DNA of 64,000 bases from Enterococcus durans NBRC 100479 = LMG 10746 (GCF_001544215.1 NZ_BCQB01000003.1:1-64000); one strand, 5' to 3'; shown: positions 37,736 through 46,802, counted from the first letter of the stretch. Program-made: numbers and translations. Notes: generated from the sequence alone by a model not told the origin.

Positions 37736-38605
37736 TTATAGTTCTTTGCTCAATTGAATCACGTATTCTTTCAGTGCCTTCCCAATTTCAGGGTGGTGCA
37801 ACCCATACTCGATACTGGTTTGCAGATAGCCAAATTTATCTCCGACATCATAACGTTTTCCTTCAAAACACCGCGCAACGATCTTCTGTTCTTTGTTCAA
37901 TCGATCAATCGCATCGGTTAATTGGATTTCATTACCAGCACCAGGTTTTTGTGTTTCTAAAATTGCAAAAATCTCTGGTGTAAGTAAATAACGACCAATA
38001 ATAGCCAGATTACTAGGTGAATCTTCTGGTGCTGGTTTTTCTACCAATCCTTTGACCTGGTACAACCCTTGGCCTTCTTTTTCTCCTGGATCGATTATCC
38101 CATATTTTGAAGTATCTTTCTGATCGATCTCCATCACGGCAATTGCTGAAGACTGTGTTTGTTCATAATCATCGATCAATTGTTTAGTCAGCGGAACTTG
38201 ATCCACCATCAAGTCATCCCCTAACATCACAACAAATGGTTCGTTCCCTACAAAAGACTTTGCCTGCAAAACAGCATGACCTAGCCCATTAGGATGTGAC
38301 TGGCGAATGAAGTGAAGGTTTATTTTCCCTGTTTCTTCCACTAATTTCAACAAATCATTTTTACCGCTTTTACGTAGATTCATTTCCAATTCCACATTGG
38401 CATCAAAATGATCCTCGATAGGTCGTTTCTCTTTACCAGTCACAATCAGAATATCTTCAATCCCTGAATACAGCGCTTCTTCGACTATGAATTGGATCGT
38501 TGGCTTATCAACGATCGGAAGCATCTCTTTTGCCATTGCTTTTGTGGCAGGTAAAAAACGTGTTCCTAATCCCGCTGCCGGAATGACTGCTTTCTTGACT
38601 TTCAT
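37736..38605 (-). CDS. galU: UTP--glucose-1-phosphate uridylyltransferase
   Basis: A 289-aa nucleotidyltransferase making UDP-glucose for glycolipids, teichoic acids and polysaccharides. The nucleotide-binding [21 protein letters not shown] (split: [10 protein letters not shown] then [11 protein letters not shown], residues 10-30), the metal-site MLGDDLM near 130 and the VEKP motif near 198 are intact. The ATG at 38605 follows AGAGGACG; the reading to 38626 includes that site. It follows gpsA by 37 bases and is probably cotranscribed with it. Confidence 0.95.
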   Translation of the reverse strand: MKVKKAVIPAAGLGTRFLPATKAMAKEMLPIVDKPTIQFIVEEALYSGIEDILIVTGKEKRPIEDHFDANVELEMNLRKSGKNDLLKLVEETGKINLHFIRQSHPNGLGHAVLQAKSFVGNEPFVVMLGDDLMVDQVPLTKQLIDDYEQTQSSAIAVMEIDQKDTSKYGIIDPGEKEGQGLYQVKGLVEKPAPEDSPSNLAIIGRYLLTPEIFAILETQKPGAGNEIQLTDAIDRLNKEQKIVARCFEGKRYDVGDKFGYLQTSIEYGLHHPEIGKALKEYVIQLSKEL

Positions 38606-38642
38606 CTTATTCGTCCTCTCACTCATTCAGCGAATGAAAATT

Positions 38643-39662
38643 CTATCTGAAAGAAAATTCATTTTCCATTTTTCCATCACGCAACATGATTTCTTTCGCT
38701 GCTTTTTTGATATCTTCACCCTCATATAACACTTGGTAAATCGTTTGTGTAATAGGCATATCTACTCCAAGCTGTTCTGCTAATTCTACGGCAGCCTTAG
38801 TCGTTGAGACACCTTCTACGATCATCCCCATATTTTCTAGCACTTCATCCAAGTTATGACCCTTTCCTAGCAGATTTCCTGCGCGCCAATTTCTTGAGTG
38901 AACACTTGTACAGGTAACGATCAGATCACCTACACCGCTTAGTCCGATAAAAGTTAATGGATTAGCTCCCATTGCAACACCTAATCGACTGATTTCTGCC
39001 AAACCACGAGTCATGATTGCAGCCTTTGCATCATCGCCAAATCCTAATCCATGGATTGCCCCTGCACCGATAGCGATAATATTTTTCAAAGCAGCACCTG
39101 TCTCTACTCCGATGACGTCATTATTCGTATAGATTCTAAAATAATCATTCATAAAGAGTTCTTGAACATAGGCTGCTGCAGTTTGATCCGTACTAGCCGC
39201 AGTAATCGTCGTGATATCATGGACTGCTACTTCTTCCGCATGACTTGGTCCTGAAAGAACCACGATTGCTTGCCTTTTTTCTTCTGGTATCTCTTCTGCA
39301 ATCACTTCGGAGATTCGTTTGTGTGTCCCTTGTTCTAACCCTTTACTAGCATGGATGATCACTGGTTTTGTATTCATTTTACTGATCAATTCTTGGGCAA
39401 CGGCACGAATTGCTTTCGTAGGTACGACAAATAATACCGCATCTGCTCCGTCCACTGCTTCTGCTAATTCGTGATATCCGATAATCGTTTCTGGAATTTT
39501 TAAGTCTGGTAAAAAATGTTGATTTGTATGATACGTATTGATTTCATCGATCTGTTCAGGAACATTCCCCCAAATACGTACGTCATGTCCATTTTCTGCT
39601 AACGTTTGTGCTAAAGCAGTACCCCAAGAACCTGGGCCTAGGACTGCAATTTTTTGTCTCAT
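38643..39662 (-). CDS. gpsA: Glycerol-3-phosphate dehydrogenase [NAD(P)+]
   Basis: A 339-aa enzyme reducing dihydroxyacetone phosphate to sn-glycerol 3-phosphate for phospholipid synthesis. The Rossmann [11 protein letters not shown] motif (residues 8-18), [13 protein letters not shown] near 105, the catalytic lysine in [13 protein letters not shown] near 195 and [16 protein letters not shown] near 215 are intact. ATG 39662 follows TTGGAGG; an upstream start at 39698 lies before the site. First gene of gpsA-galU. Confidence 0.95.
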   Translation of the reverse strand: MRQKIAVLGPGSWGTALAQTLAENGHDVRIWGNVPEQIDEINTYHTNQHFLPDLKIPETIIGYHELAEAVDGADAVLFVVPTKAIRAVAQELISKMNTKPVIIHASKGLEQGTHKRISEVIAEEIPEEKRQAIVVLSGPSHAEEVAVHDITTITAASTDQTAAAYVQELFMNDYFRIYTNNDVIGVETGAALKNIIAIGAGAIHGLGFGDDAKAAIMTRGLAEISRLGVAMGANPLTFIGLSGVGDLIVTCTSVHSRNWRAGNLLGKGHNLDEVLENMGMIVEGVSTTKAAVELAEQLGVDMPITQTIYQVLYEGEDIKKAAKEIMLRDGKMENEFSFR

Positions 39663-40054
39663 GGAAATTCCTCCAAAATCATAGTTGATACTGTCCATTA
39701 TAATATAGATTCTTTAAATATTGGACTTATTTTTGTCGTTTTAATTGTTTGTTTAATACTTGACTACATTATCAAGGAGTAACTTACTGTCCTTTTCCTA
39801 TGACAGACGAATAGTATTTTTGAGTATAAGACACTTATTCACTCATCCATTGTAAAAATCCTACTAGTTTTTCCCAAAAGATTCAATCCATATCCTCTTT
39901 CCAGATTTCGTTAGCTTATCAACAAATTATTTTTATAATCATTAAATAACCATTTTTCACATGAAATCATTCCGTTTTTTTGGATGAAGGATCATCTCTA
40001 AAGCTATTCTTATGATGATTCAGAAGTTTTTCTAAAAAAATATTATTTTTTATT

Positions 40055-40105
40055 TTGTTGCAATAACATACATTTTGAATCAACAGCGAAATAGCTCGTT
40101 ATACT
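40055..40105 (+). promoter_or_regulatory. Activator element and -10 of the tiny peptide gene
   Basis: TTGTTGCAATAACATACA (40055-40072) contains the half-site pair TGTT-N5-AACA. The -10 TATACT starts at 40100, exactly 45 bases after the element start, preceded by CG. The -35 is poor, as expected for an activated promoter. The identical 18-mer at identical distance is found before the LPMO gene, and a close variant before the chitinase gene. Confidence 0.7.
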
Positions 40106-40161
40106 TATTTTATAGAAAGTTACTTTAGTTATTCTTATCAACATCAAAGGAGGAATGTCGG

Positions 40162-40197
40162 ATGGATTGGTCTGTTACACTTCCAGTAGTACTATAA
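40162..40197 (+). CDS. 11-aa peptide ORF, candidate leaderless signal for the Rgg-like regulator
   Basis: ATG at 40162, eight bases after a perfect AAAGGAGG, encodes MDWSVTLPVVL and a TAA. An own promoter (about 50-nt leader) and an intrinsic terminator 24 bases downstream make it the only ORF of a transcript of about 140 nt. The peptide is hydrophobic, with an aromatic/acidic N-terminus and no signal sequence. Established precedent: RopB, an Rgg regulator of Streptococcus pyogenes, responds to an 8-aa leaderless peptide encoded in its vicinity. An Rgg-like gene lies 2.6 kb away, and its presumed target promoters share this ORF's upstream element. That this peptide is secreted and sensed is inference. 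An ATG at 40154 inside the spacer would start too close to the binding site. Confidence 0.6.
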   Translation: MDWSVTLPVVL

Positions 40198-40220
40198 AAG
40201 AAAATGATTACATAACTGGT

Positions 40221-40252
40221 AAAAAAGGTAAGGTGGATTCCTTGCCTTTTTT
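40221..40252 (+). terminator. Terminator of the tiny peptide transcript
   Basis: AAAAAAGGTAAGG pairs with CCTTGCCTTTTTT (one G-U pair), six-base loop, T6 at the end. Confidence 0.85.
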
Positions 40253-40299
40253 ACTTGCTTCACAACTTATTTTTTTAGCTTAACACAGCTAAACTACGA

Positions 40300-40480
40300 A
40301 ACCGTACCCGTAAATCCATCTAGGTTATCAAAATAACAGGCAATCAACAAGTTTCATTTTTTCCTCGACATGAATGATTTCCTTCATCACTTGACTAAGC
40401 GACTTCATCATTTTTTCATAAGTGATCGTTGTTGCATAGTGATTGCTTTTTTGATCTCTCCCAAATGTCCTGTCCCTATA
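40300..40480 (-). pseudogene. Possible regulator remnant
   Basis: The minus strand reads GEIKKAITMQQ in one frame and TITYEKMMKSLSQVMKEIIH then VEEKMKLVDCLLF in another before a stop: amphipathic, protein-like text without a start codon. It is probably debris of a small regulator gene. Nothing else is credible between 40253 and 40588. Confidence 0.25.
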
Positions 40481-40588
40481 CTACGTATCAAGGCAAAAAA
40501 ATAATCAACTATGATATTTTTTCAACAATTCAAATAAACTGGCAGTTTTTCATTGAGTGTATATGCTTCTACATAGTTATTAACAATA

Positions 40589-40641
40589 GACAAAAAAATA
40601 GCGGATCATTTTCTTAATGAAATGATCCGCTATTTTTGTCT
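40589..40641. terminator. Bidirectional hairpin
   Basis: GACAAAAAAATAGCGGATCA and its near-exact complement form a long stem with T-runs on both strands. It would stop minus-strand transcription from the chitinase gene. Confidence 0.8.
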
Positions 40642-40650
40642 AAATCTGTG

Positions 40651-40772
40651 AGGTTTGGCAGAAATGTTTCACTCCTAGAAATAAGAAGTTCGTTACAAAA
40701 ATTATTTTTCATATTTTTGTTCGTTTCGTCTTATTTTCCGAAGAGGTTGCTTCTGCTCCATCGTTTTTTTAG
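40651..40772. repeat. Diverged copy of the dispersed palindromic repeat
   Basis: GAGGTTTGGCAGAAATGTTT..CTCCTAGAAATAAGAAG..ATTTTTGTTCGTTTCGTCTTATTT..GAGGTTGCTTCTGCTCCATCGTTT follows the same order of words as the copies at 29478 and 44431 (complement), with many substitutions. Confidence 0.65.
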
Positions 40773-40822
40773 ATTCTACTTTGAATATTCATACGTGAGT
40801 TTATGCACTCTTTGCGTACTCA

Positions 40823-42562
40823 CTAGCTGATTTTTTGCCATAAAGCAGCAGTGATATCTGGCGTCCAAGAAGGGATTGCTGTGTGTGCTTGAAGGCAACG
40901 ATAGGTTCCCCCTTTGTATGTCACAATTTCACCGACCCCATAAGCTTTACCGCTAGTCCATGTATCTCCTTGAGGACTTTCACCTAGCGTTGTCACTGCG
41001 ATTGATGGGCTTGCATCTGATGTGCCAACTGCATTGACTGCTTTCACCTGATACTCATACCTTGTTGCGGCCATTAATCCCGCATCAGAAAAAGTAGTCC
41101 CACCGGTAACACCTACACGTATACCTGATCGATAAATTTCATACTGCGTGACTTTTTCACTTGCATCATTGGCAGCCCATCTAAATGTCACAGAATTTTG
41201 TGTCAAATTTTCCACCGTTAATTCTCTTGGTGCAGATGGTTTTTGAGTTTGCCCTATTTCTTTGTTGGTTGTCATCATCAATACGTCTGACCGCAAAGAA
41301 CGATTACCGGCTGCATCAACTGCTTCAATTGAAAAAGAATACTGTGTTTCCGGTGTTAAGTGTGTAACAGTATAACTTGCGTTAGTGCTTGTACCAATGA
41401 ATTGGTTATCTTGATAGATATTGTAATGTGACACGCGGACATTGTCCGTTGATGGCGTCCAATTGATTGAAACTGTCGAATGTGTTGTTGTTCCCGTTAA
41501 GTTAGTTGGTTTAGACGGTTTTTCTGTGTCTGGTGTTTTTTCTTTAAATAGATTTTGGTAAGATTTGGCAAAGGATTCATTGTAGGCTACCCCTGCAGAA
41601 TTCAGCCCTTCATCCCAATTGGCACTCCAAGTCATCACTCCTTTTAATGGTGTATTTTCTTTCTCCATTTGTTCGAATACTTGATAGACAGTGGTTGGAT
41701 CTTTTACAAAGCCATTAGCAGCCGCATCCTCATTGGCTGGGATTCCTATTGCCAATTTATTTGCTGGGATCTGGATGAAACCACCACTTCCTTCATTGAA
41801 TGATTTTGAAATACCATATAAAAAGTCGTACTTGCGACTATCATTGTTTTGCGCGATCCATTCTGTGCCAATACTAATTCCGTCACCTGCCTGATTATAT
41901 AATTGCGGAGCGATAAAATCATATTCATTTTCCAACGCACGAACATATGGCGTATACGCTTGATTGTTTCTTAAATATGGAAATTCTGGTGCCATTGAGA
42001 TAATAAAATGTTTGTTTTCTTTCTGATAATGTTCACGTACTATTTTTAAAGCAGCGGGTATGACAGATTGGTTATCGCCTGCTGCAACAGCAGTTTGTTC
42101 CAAATCAATATCTAAGCCATCAAAGCCATAACGTTCAACTAAACGTATGATCTCGTTTGCGAAGGCCTGTTCCTCCCCTTTATGTAATTCAATGTGGGAG
42201 TCCGCACCTCCAAGTGACATCAAGACTACTCGGCCTTCATTGTTCAATACAGCCACTTTTTCACGAAATTCCTGATCTGATATGTTGTAAGGCTTAAACG
42301 TTGGAATGCCTTCCCCTTTCATAAATGCTACAGCGATCACATTATAGAATGAGTTGATTTTATCCAGCTCCAAGTTTGCTGGTTTACCACCACGATATCC
42401 TGCACCACGTTCCGCTTCCCAGTTATGGTAATAGCCGACAGAAATTTGTTTATTGGAAATATCTGGCATCGTATCCGCTGCATCTGCTGCTAGAACTGTA
42501 GTTCCACCACCTAATAATGTCCCAAAAAGCCCAACTGAAAATAATACTGTTTTTTTCTTCAT
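40823..42562 (-). CDS. Secreted GH18 chitinase with two FnIII and a C-terminal CBM5/12
   Basis: A 579-aa secreted enzyme. Signal peptide: residues 1-26 (MKKKTVLFSVGLFGTLLGGG then TTVLAADA). GH18 catalytic domain: about 35-345, with the DGLDIDLE active-site motif near 150, the SLGG motif near 115 and PQLYNQ near 220. Two fibronectin III domains follow (about 350-435 and 440-528: SKPTNLTG.., SAPRELTV..), then a chitin-binding CBM5/12 module (about 533-579: WTSGKAYGVGEIVTYKGGTYRCLQAH in part). It endo-hydrolyses chitin or GlcNAc-containing glycans outside the cell. AAGGAGG precedes the ATG. Its promoter carries the same element as the LPMO; the two enzymes classically act together. Confidence 0.95.
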   Translation of the reverse strand: MKKKTVLFSVGLFGTLLGGGTTVLAADAADTMPDISNKQISVGYYHNWEAERGAGYRGGKPANLELDKINSFYNVIAVAFMKGEGIPTFKPYNISDQEFREKVAVLNNEGRVVLMSLGGADSHIELHKGEEQAFANEIIRLVERYGFDGLDIDLEQTAVAAGDNQSVIPAALKIVREHYQKENKHFIISMAPEFPYLRNNQAYTPYVRALENEYDFIAPQLYNQAGDGISIGTEWIAQNNDSRKYDFLYGISKSFNEGSGGFIQIPANKLAIGIPANEDAAANGFVKDPTTVYQVFEQMEKENTPLKGVMTWSANWDEGLNSAGVAYNESFAKSYQNLFKEKTPDTEKPSKPTNLTGTTTHSTVSINWTPSTDNVRVSHYNIYQDNQFIGTSTNASYTVTHLTPETQYSFSIEAVDAAGNRSLRSDVLMMTTNKEIGQTQKPSAPRELTVENLTQNSVTFRWAANDASEKVTQYEIYRSGIRVGVTGGTTFSDAGLMAATRYEYQVKAVNAVGTSDASPSIAVTTLGESPQGDTWTSGKAYGVGEIVTYKGGTYRCLQAHTAIPSWTPDITAALWQKIS

Positions 42563-42594
42563 GTTTTTCCCTCCTTATCTTTTTTACATTTTTA

Positions 42595-42645
42595 ATTAAA
42601 TCATTTTTTGATAACGCATACATTTTTTGTTTGGTATTACAACAT
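42595..42645 (-). promoter_or_regulatory. Rgg-type element and -10 of the chitinase gene
   Basis: On the minus strand ATGTTGTAATACCAAACA (42645-42628) matches 14 of 18 bases of the element before the LPMO and peptide genes. TTTAAT, a one-mismatch -10, begins at 42600, exactly 45 bases from the element start, as at the other two promoters. Confidence 0.55.
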
Positions 42646-42767
42646 TGAAATTTCCCAACAAAAAATAACTTTGTTCAAATACTACAAATTAATATTTAAT
42701 TTTATCGATACAAAGATAAGTGTTATGTTATGATTAATTCATCAAAAAATATTGGAGGGATCTAAAT

Positions 42768-43622
42768 ATGCCACAACACTCATCACTGATACGAAAATTA
42801 CGTAAAGAACGAGGTTTAACTCAAGAACAATTGACAAGAGGGATTTCACAACGTGGGACATTTGCTGCCTTTGAATCAAGAGGAACGAAAATCGGGTTTG
42901 AATTGCTTTTCAATTATCTTGAACGTATGAATATCACTTTAGAAGAGTATCAGTTCCTCCTAAATAATAACAATCTTTCAAATAAACAAAAATTAACCAA
43001 CTATCTGATTTATTCCAAAGACGTGTCACCAACACAAGAAAAAGAACTGCTGAATGAATACAAAAAAACAGGGAATATCTATTATCGTTTGATCTACAGC
43101 CAGCGCAGATTGATTATCAGCTATCTATGTAATGATGCTTTTAACGAAGAACTAAAAGAAGAAATTGAAACGATCAAAAGATACCTAGAAACAATCGATA
43201 CTTGGGGCCACTTTGAATTGACTGTCTTTTCCAACTGTCTGTTTATTTTTGATGACCAGTATATCATTCACTCCTTTAAAAACAGTGTCTCAAAAATGAA
43301 AGCTTACATAGATGCCACCTACTATTCTGAATTACTATCGAATTTCATTTTAAATGGCTTACGTCTCTCCTTTAATCGCCAATCAGTCACTCTTAGAAAA
43401 CTTTTCTTGACCGAGTTAAAAAAAATAACGATACATCACAAACAAACATTGGTTACCGCTCACTATAAGACTTTTTCTGCTTTGGATCTTTTAGCTGAAG
43501 GGGATCAGTCAGCGATTTCTGAAATCGATCAAAGCATAGCTTTCTTTGAATGGTTAGAATTAACATCTACAAAAGAGTATTATCTTAAATTAAAAAACAC
43601 TCTTATCCAAAAACATTCTTAA
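42768..43622 (+). CDS. Rgg/GadR/MutR (RopB-like) transcriptional regulator
   Basis: A 284-aa regulator. N-terminal XRE-type HTH: residues 5-64 (RKLRKERGLTQEQLTRGISQ, then RGTFAAFESRGTKIGFELLF and NYLERMNITLEEY), the characteristic Rgg arrangement. The rest is a helical TPR-like domain (about 70-280), which in Rgg proteins binds short peptides. Family members are peptide-controlled activators or repressors. GGAGGG precedes the ATG. It is encoded divergently from the chitinase and upstream of the LPMO in the same direction, with a 120-base gap containing the LPMO promoter. I infer it controls both enzymes and the 11-aa ORF at 40162. A degenerate element-like word lies upstream of the gene (42671-42688), so autoregulation is possible. 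Confidence 0.88.
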   Translation: MPQHSSLIRKLRKERGLTQEQLTRGISQRGTFAAFESRGTKIGFELLFNYLERMNITLEEYQFLLNNNNLSNKQKLTNYLIYSKDVSPTQEKELLNEYKKTGNIYYRLIYSQRRLIISYLCNDAFNEELKEEIETIKRYLETIDTWGHFELTVFSNCLFIFDDQYIIHSFKNSVSKMKAYIDATYYSELLSNFILNGLRLSFNRQSVTLRKLFLTELKKITIHHKQTLVTAHYKTFSALDLLAEGDQSAISEIDQSIAFFEWLELTSTKEYYLKLKNTLIQKHS

Positions 43623-43649
43623 GACTTCCCTATTGATGATTCGCCCATA

Positions 43650-43700
43650 TTGTTGCAATAACATACAAAATATTTTTATAAAAAAGTCCTCCGTTATACT
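43650..43700 (+). promoter_or_regulatory. Rgg-type element and -10 of the LPMO gene
   Basis: TTGTTGCAATAACATACA (43650-43667), identical to the element at 40055, and CGTTATACT with the -10 TATACT starting at 43695, again 45 bases from the element start. There is no recognisable -35. The sequence between element and -10 differs from the copy at 40055, so the identity is not a recent duplication. Confidence 0.7.
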
Positions 43701-43741
43701 AAAGTTGTAATAAAAAAGAACATTCTAAGGAGGAACGATCA

Positions 43742-44383
43742 ATGAAAAAAGTGGTACAGTTAGGATTAGGGATCATCTTGGCGACAGCAGGATTCACTGC
43801 ACTATCAACGGTAGAAGTTTCTGCACATGGGTATATTTCTCAGCCTATCAGCCGTGGCTATCAGGGAAGTTTAGAGAAAGACAAAAACTGGTCTGCTGCA
43901 TTTGAAAAATATGGTGCCGTTATCAATGAACCTCAATCTTTAGAAGCACCAAAAGGCTATCCAACAGGAGGACCTGCTGACGGTCGAATCGCTTCTGCCA
44001 ATGGTGCTGTTGGAGATTTCAAATTAGATCAGCAGTCTGCCTCTTTCTGGACAAAACAAACTCTCACAACTGGTCCAAATGATTTTACATGGAAATTCAC
44101 GGCAAATCATTCCACAAGTAAATGGCACTATTACATCACTAAAACTGGTTGGAATCAAAACAAACCACTTTCTCGTGACGAATTTGAATTTATTGGTGAA
44201 GTAGACAATAACGGAAATTCTTCCGCTACGACACCGACCCATACGATCAATATCCCAAGTAATCGCTTAGGCTATCACGTCATCTTAGCTGTTTGGGATG
44301 TCGCAGATACAACCAATGCTTTTTATAACGTCATTGACGCAAATATCCAAAGCCCTACACTTTTAAGTCGCTTGACAAACTAA
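43742..44383 (+). CDS. AA10 lytic polysaccharide monooxygenase (chitin-active)
   Basis: A 213-aa secreted copper enzyme. The signal peptide (residues 1-28) ends ..VEVSA, so the mature protein begins with His29 (HGYISQPISRGYQ), the first histidine-brace ligand. The second is the His in TANHSTSKWHYY near 124. The single domain ends at about 213, with no extra binding module, as in CBM33-type enzymes. It oxidatively cleaves crystalline chitin and opens it for GH18 attack; in enterococci it has also been linked to virulence. AAGGAGG precedes the ATG. A copy of the dispersed repeat, usable as terminator, follows. Confidence 0.95.
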   Translation: MKKVVQLGLGIILATAGFTALSTVEVSAHGYISQPISRGYQGSLEKDKNWSAAFEKYGAVINEPQSLEAPKGYPTGGPADGRIASANGAVGDFKLDQQSASFWTKQTLTTGPNDFTWKFTANHSTSKWHYYITKTGWNQNKPLSRDEFEFIGEVDNNGNSSATTPTHTINIPSNRLGYHVILAVWDVADTTNAFYNVIDANIQSPTLLSRLTN

Positions 44384-44430
44384 AGAACCCGTAATGAACA
44401 AAGAAAATACTCCCTTTTCATAAGCGAAAA

Positions 44431-44600
44431 GAGGTTGGGACAAATCTAAAAATCAGGTTTGCTACGGACTCTAATTCCCAATAAACAGCGGAAGCAGAAG
44501 CAACTCCTTCGGAAATAAGCCGAAATTCACAAAAATTTGAAAAGCAATTTTCGTTCATTTCTTCTTATTTCTCGGAGTTAAACACTTCTGTCCCAGCCTC
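44431..44600. repeat. Full-length 170-bp dispersed palindromic repeat
   Basis: Bounded by GAGGTTGGGACA and TGTCCCAGCCTC (terminal inverted repeats). Inside it are aatctaaaaatcagg, gcagaagcaactcc, aataagccgaaattc, gaaaagcaattttcg and cggagttaaacac. The second full copy is at 61975-62145; partial copies are at 10736, 29478 and 40651. Size and palindromic build resemble the E. faecalis Efar repeats known to me from the literature; identity with them is not established here. Confidence 0.8.
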
Positions 44601-44738
44601 TCTTTGATAGGGCGATCAACTGGGTCTCCTTCTTGCTTACTTATTCCAAGAGAAAAAATAGGACAGTCACAAAAATTCTTTTGATAAGCTTCATTTCACT
44701 TTAAAAATCATCGCCATTTATCTTTGTAGCCATTCTGA

Positions 44739-45740
44739 TCAATAGTCGAACTGGCGATAATACCGACGGATATCCAATGGATGACAATTCAATTTTTCCA
44801 CATGTGCATCGATCCGCTGTGTGACTGCATGCATCAATAAATAAGAAAGTACTCGACCACGATGGGCTTCGTCTATTCCTTCAATCGGGTAATCTTTCGT
44901 ATCGATCAGCGTATAGTTGGCACAAATCTTAGGTAGTAGTCCTGCTACTCTTTCAGCTAAGACCCGCTGTTCATCTTCACCTAGGAACAAGGTGACTGGT
45001 GTTGTTTCCTCGATCACTTCCAATGTTCCATGTAAAAATTCAGCGGCATGGATCGATTTTGATCGAAGCCAGCTTTGTTCTTCCCAATAACACATAGCAT
45101 AGGAATAAACTGCACCCCATTGATTTCCAGCGCCAATAAAGTAATGCATCGCATCATGCCGATGCTTTTCAGCAAAAGCAAGGCCAAATGCATCTGCTTT
45201 TTTCTCTGCTTCCACCAAACCAATCGCTAAATATTCTTCCAGTTGTTGGTAATACTTTTCATAATCCTCAAAATCACCGTTTTTTTGCATCAAGCGATCT
45301 GCTACCATAAAGAATTTGATTTGCTCTGTTCCTAAAGCAGGGTAGGTGATCGTGTAATCACAAAGTCGTGCGAGCGGGCTGTCTTTTGTATCGATGAAGC
45401 CGATCAACGTTGCTCCGACTTTTTTTATGTCTTCCACTGCGCGCACTACTTCTTGTGTCGTTCCAGTAACTGAGGATAGTACAACGATTGATTCTTTTGT
45501 TAACCGCTTGTTCCCTGTTGTATAATATTCAGCTGCATGCTGGATAAAAACAGGGAGATCACTCTTTCCATTGATATAAGTAACGGCTTGCATCGCTGAA
45601 GCATATGTGCCACCAATGCCTAAATAGTAAACTGCGTCAAATTTCCCATAAAGTCCATCAACGATTTCTTCTACTTGGGGACGTAAAGCTAAGGCACCAT
45701 TAATTGCTTCTATTTGTTGTTGTTCGTTGAATTTTAACAT
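44739..45740 (-). CDS. gfrF: Fructoselysine-6-phosphate deglycase-like SIS protein
   Basis: A 333-aa double-SIS protein of the FrlB/GfrF group, which splits fructoselysine 6-phosphate into glucose 6-phosphate and lysine. SIS segments: YLGIGGTYASAM near residue 39, VLSSVTGTTQEVV near 86 and HYFIGAGNQWGAVYSYAM near 200; the catalytic-side SIHAAEFLHGTLEV lies near 230. No glutaminase domain is present. ATG 45740 follows GAGGTGG; a GTG at 45749 is part of that site. Last gene of the gfr operon, 12 bases after gfrE. Confidence 0.85.
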   Translation of the reverse strand: MLKFNEQQQIEAINGALALRPQVEEIVDGLYGKFDAVYYLGIGGTYASAMQAVTYINGKSDLPVFIQHAAEYYTTGNKRLTKESIVVLSSVTGTTQEVVRAVEDIKKVGATLIGFIDTKDSPLARLCDYTITYPALGTEQIKFFMVADRLMQKNGDFEDYEKYYQQLEEYLAIGLVEAEKKADAFGLAFAEKHRHDAMHYFIGAGNQWGAVYSYAMCYWEEQSWLRSKSIHAAEFLHGTLEVIEETTPVTLFLGEDEQRVLAERVAGLLPKICANYTLIDTKDYPIEGIDEAHRGRVLSYLLMHAVTQRIDAHVEKLNCHPLDIRRYYRQFDY

Positions 45741-45752
45741 ATTATCCACCTC

Positions 45753-46802
45753 TTAAATTTTACTTTTTAATACACGATCAAAATCACTGAATATTTTTTG
45801 ACTCAAATCGATTCCTTTTCCAGTGGCAATCTTATAAGCCAATACTTGAAACGGCACAACTAAGCCTAAGCCAGATAGATATTCTTCACATGAAAATGCC
45901 ACACTCAAACTGTTTTCATCTGCTGTTTCCTCTGTCGTAACCGTAAATGTTGCCCCTACGTAAGGGTCCATGTATTCTTTTAAGCATCTTGAGCGTTGCT
46001 GATTTTCGCTCTTTGCTTCTATAAAAAACAATACATGTGAAGAATTAGCTTCCAGGTAAGGTCCATGCATATATGCTTCTAGTTCAAATCCTTGTGAAGG
46101 TTCTCGAACGGTCTCTGTAAATTTGGTCTCAACCTCTTTTGCTGTTCCCCAGTTTGGTCCATAACCAATCGCGATAAACCGTTTTGCTACGCGAAACAGT
46201 GCTTGATTCTTTTCATAAAAAGCTTCGGTTCGCTGAATATTCTCAGGAATTTCTGTGATGATCTTTTTTAGCTGATCGATTTTTTCATGTCTTTGCGCTT
46301 CCGTGATCTGCCCTTTACCTACACCAATCGTTATTCCCAAAAGGATCAGCTGTAGAACGGTTGCTGAATACCCTTTTGTCACAAACCCAACTTTTTCAAT
46401 CCCGATCCCTAGATCGATTACTTGATCCGTTTCAGAAGAAATCGGACTATTCTGATCACTTGTTAGTGCAATCGTCTGGATATTTTCGGTCGGAATCACT
46501 TTAATCGCTGTGACTGTTGACGCACTTTTTCCGCTTTGTGAAACGGCAATAACTGTATCTACCGCTGTTGACAAGTGGCCATAGTGTGTAAAATGAAATG
46601 GTTCTTGGATATCTACAGTCAATCCACCGTAACTTTCTAATGCAGGTTTTGCTGCTAAACATGCATTATAAGAAGATCCAGTTGCAAGGATCATGACATT
46701 TTTGATAGATGTATAAGCGTCCTTGCTTGAAAAATCATATGCCTCGATAATTGCTGATAATGTTTCGTTTTCCTCGTGGATATAGTCCAACATTGTGACC
46801 AT
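45753..46802 (-). CDS. gfrE: Glucoselysine-6-phosphate deglycase-like SIS protein
   Basis: A 349-aa double-SIS protein resembling the isomerase half of GlmS without the glutaminase domain. ILATGSSYNACLAAKPALE near residue 40, AVSQSGKSASTV near 88 and the second SIS at IAIGYGPNWGTAKEVETKF near 213 are visible, with ELEAYMHGPYLEA near 242. GfrE hydrolyses glucoselysine 6-phosphate; that activity was characterised in E. faecium and fits the context exactly. GAGGGAAG precedes the ATG. Paired with gfrF. Confidence 0.85.
   Translation of the reverse strand: MVTMLDYIHEENETLSAIIEAYDFSSKDAYTSIKNVMILATGSSYNACLAAKPALESYGGLTVDIQEPFHFTHYGHLSTAVDTVIAVSQSGKSASTVTAIKVIPTENIQTIALTSDQNSPISSETDQVIDLGIGIEKVGFVTKGYSATVLQLILLGITIGVGKGQITEAQRHEKIDQLKKIITEIPENIQRTEAFYEKNQALFRVAKRFIAIGYGPNWGTAKEVETKFTETVREPSQGFELEAYMHGPYLEANSSHVLFFIEAKSENQQRSRCLKEYMDPYVGATFTVTTEETADENSLSVAFSCEEYLSGLGLVVPFQVLAYKIATGKGIDLSQKIFSDFDRVLKSKI

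Noticed and set aside
40154-40282. Alternative 42-codon reading from ATG 40154 over the tiny peptide gene
   Set aside because: The ATG directly abuts the ribosome binding site with no spacer, and the frame reads through the intrinsic terminator.
40055-43667. Possibility that the repeated 18-mer is part of a dispersed repeat or duplication
   Set aside because: Flanking sequences on both sides are unrelated; only the element, its distance and the -10 are shared.
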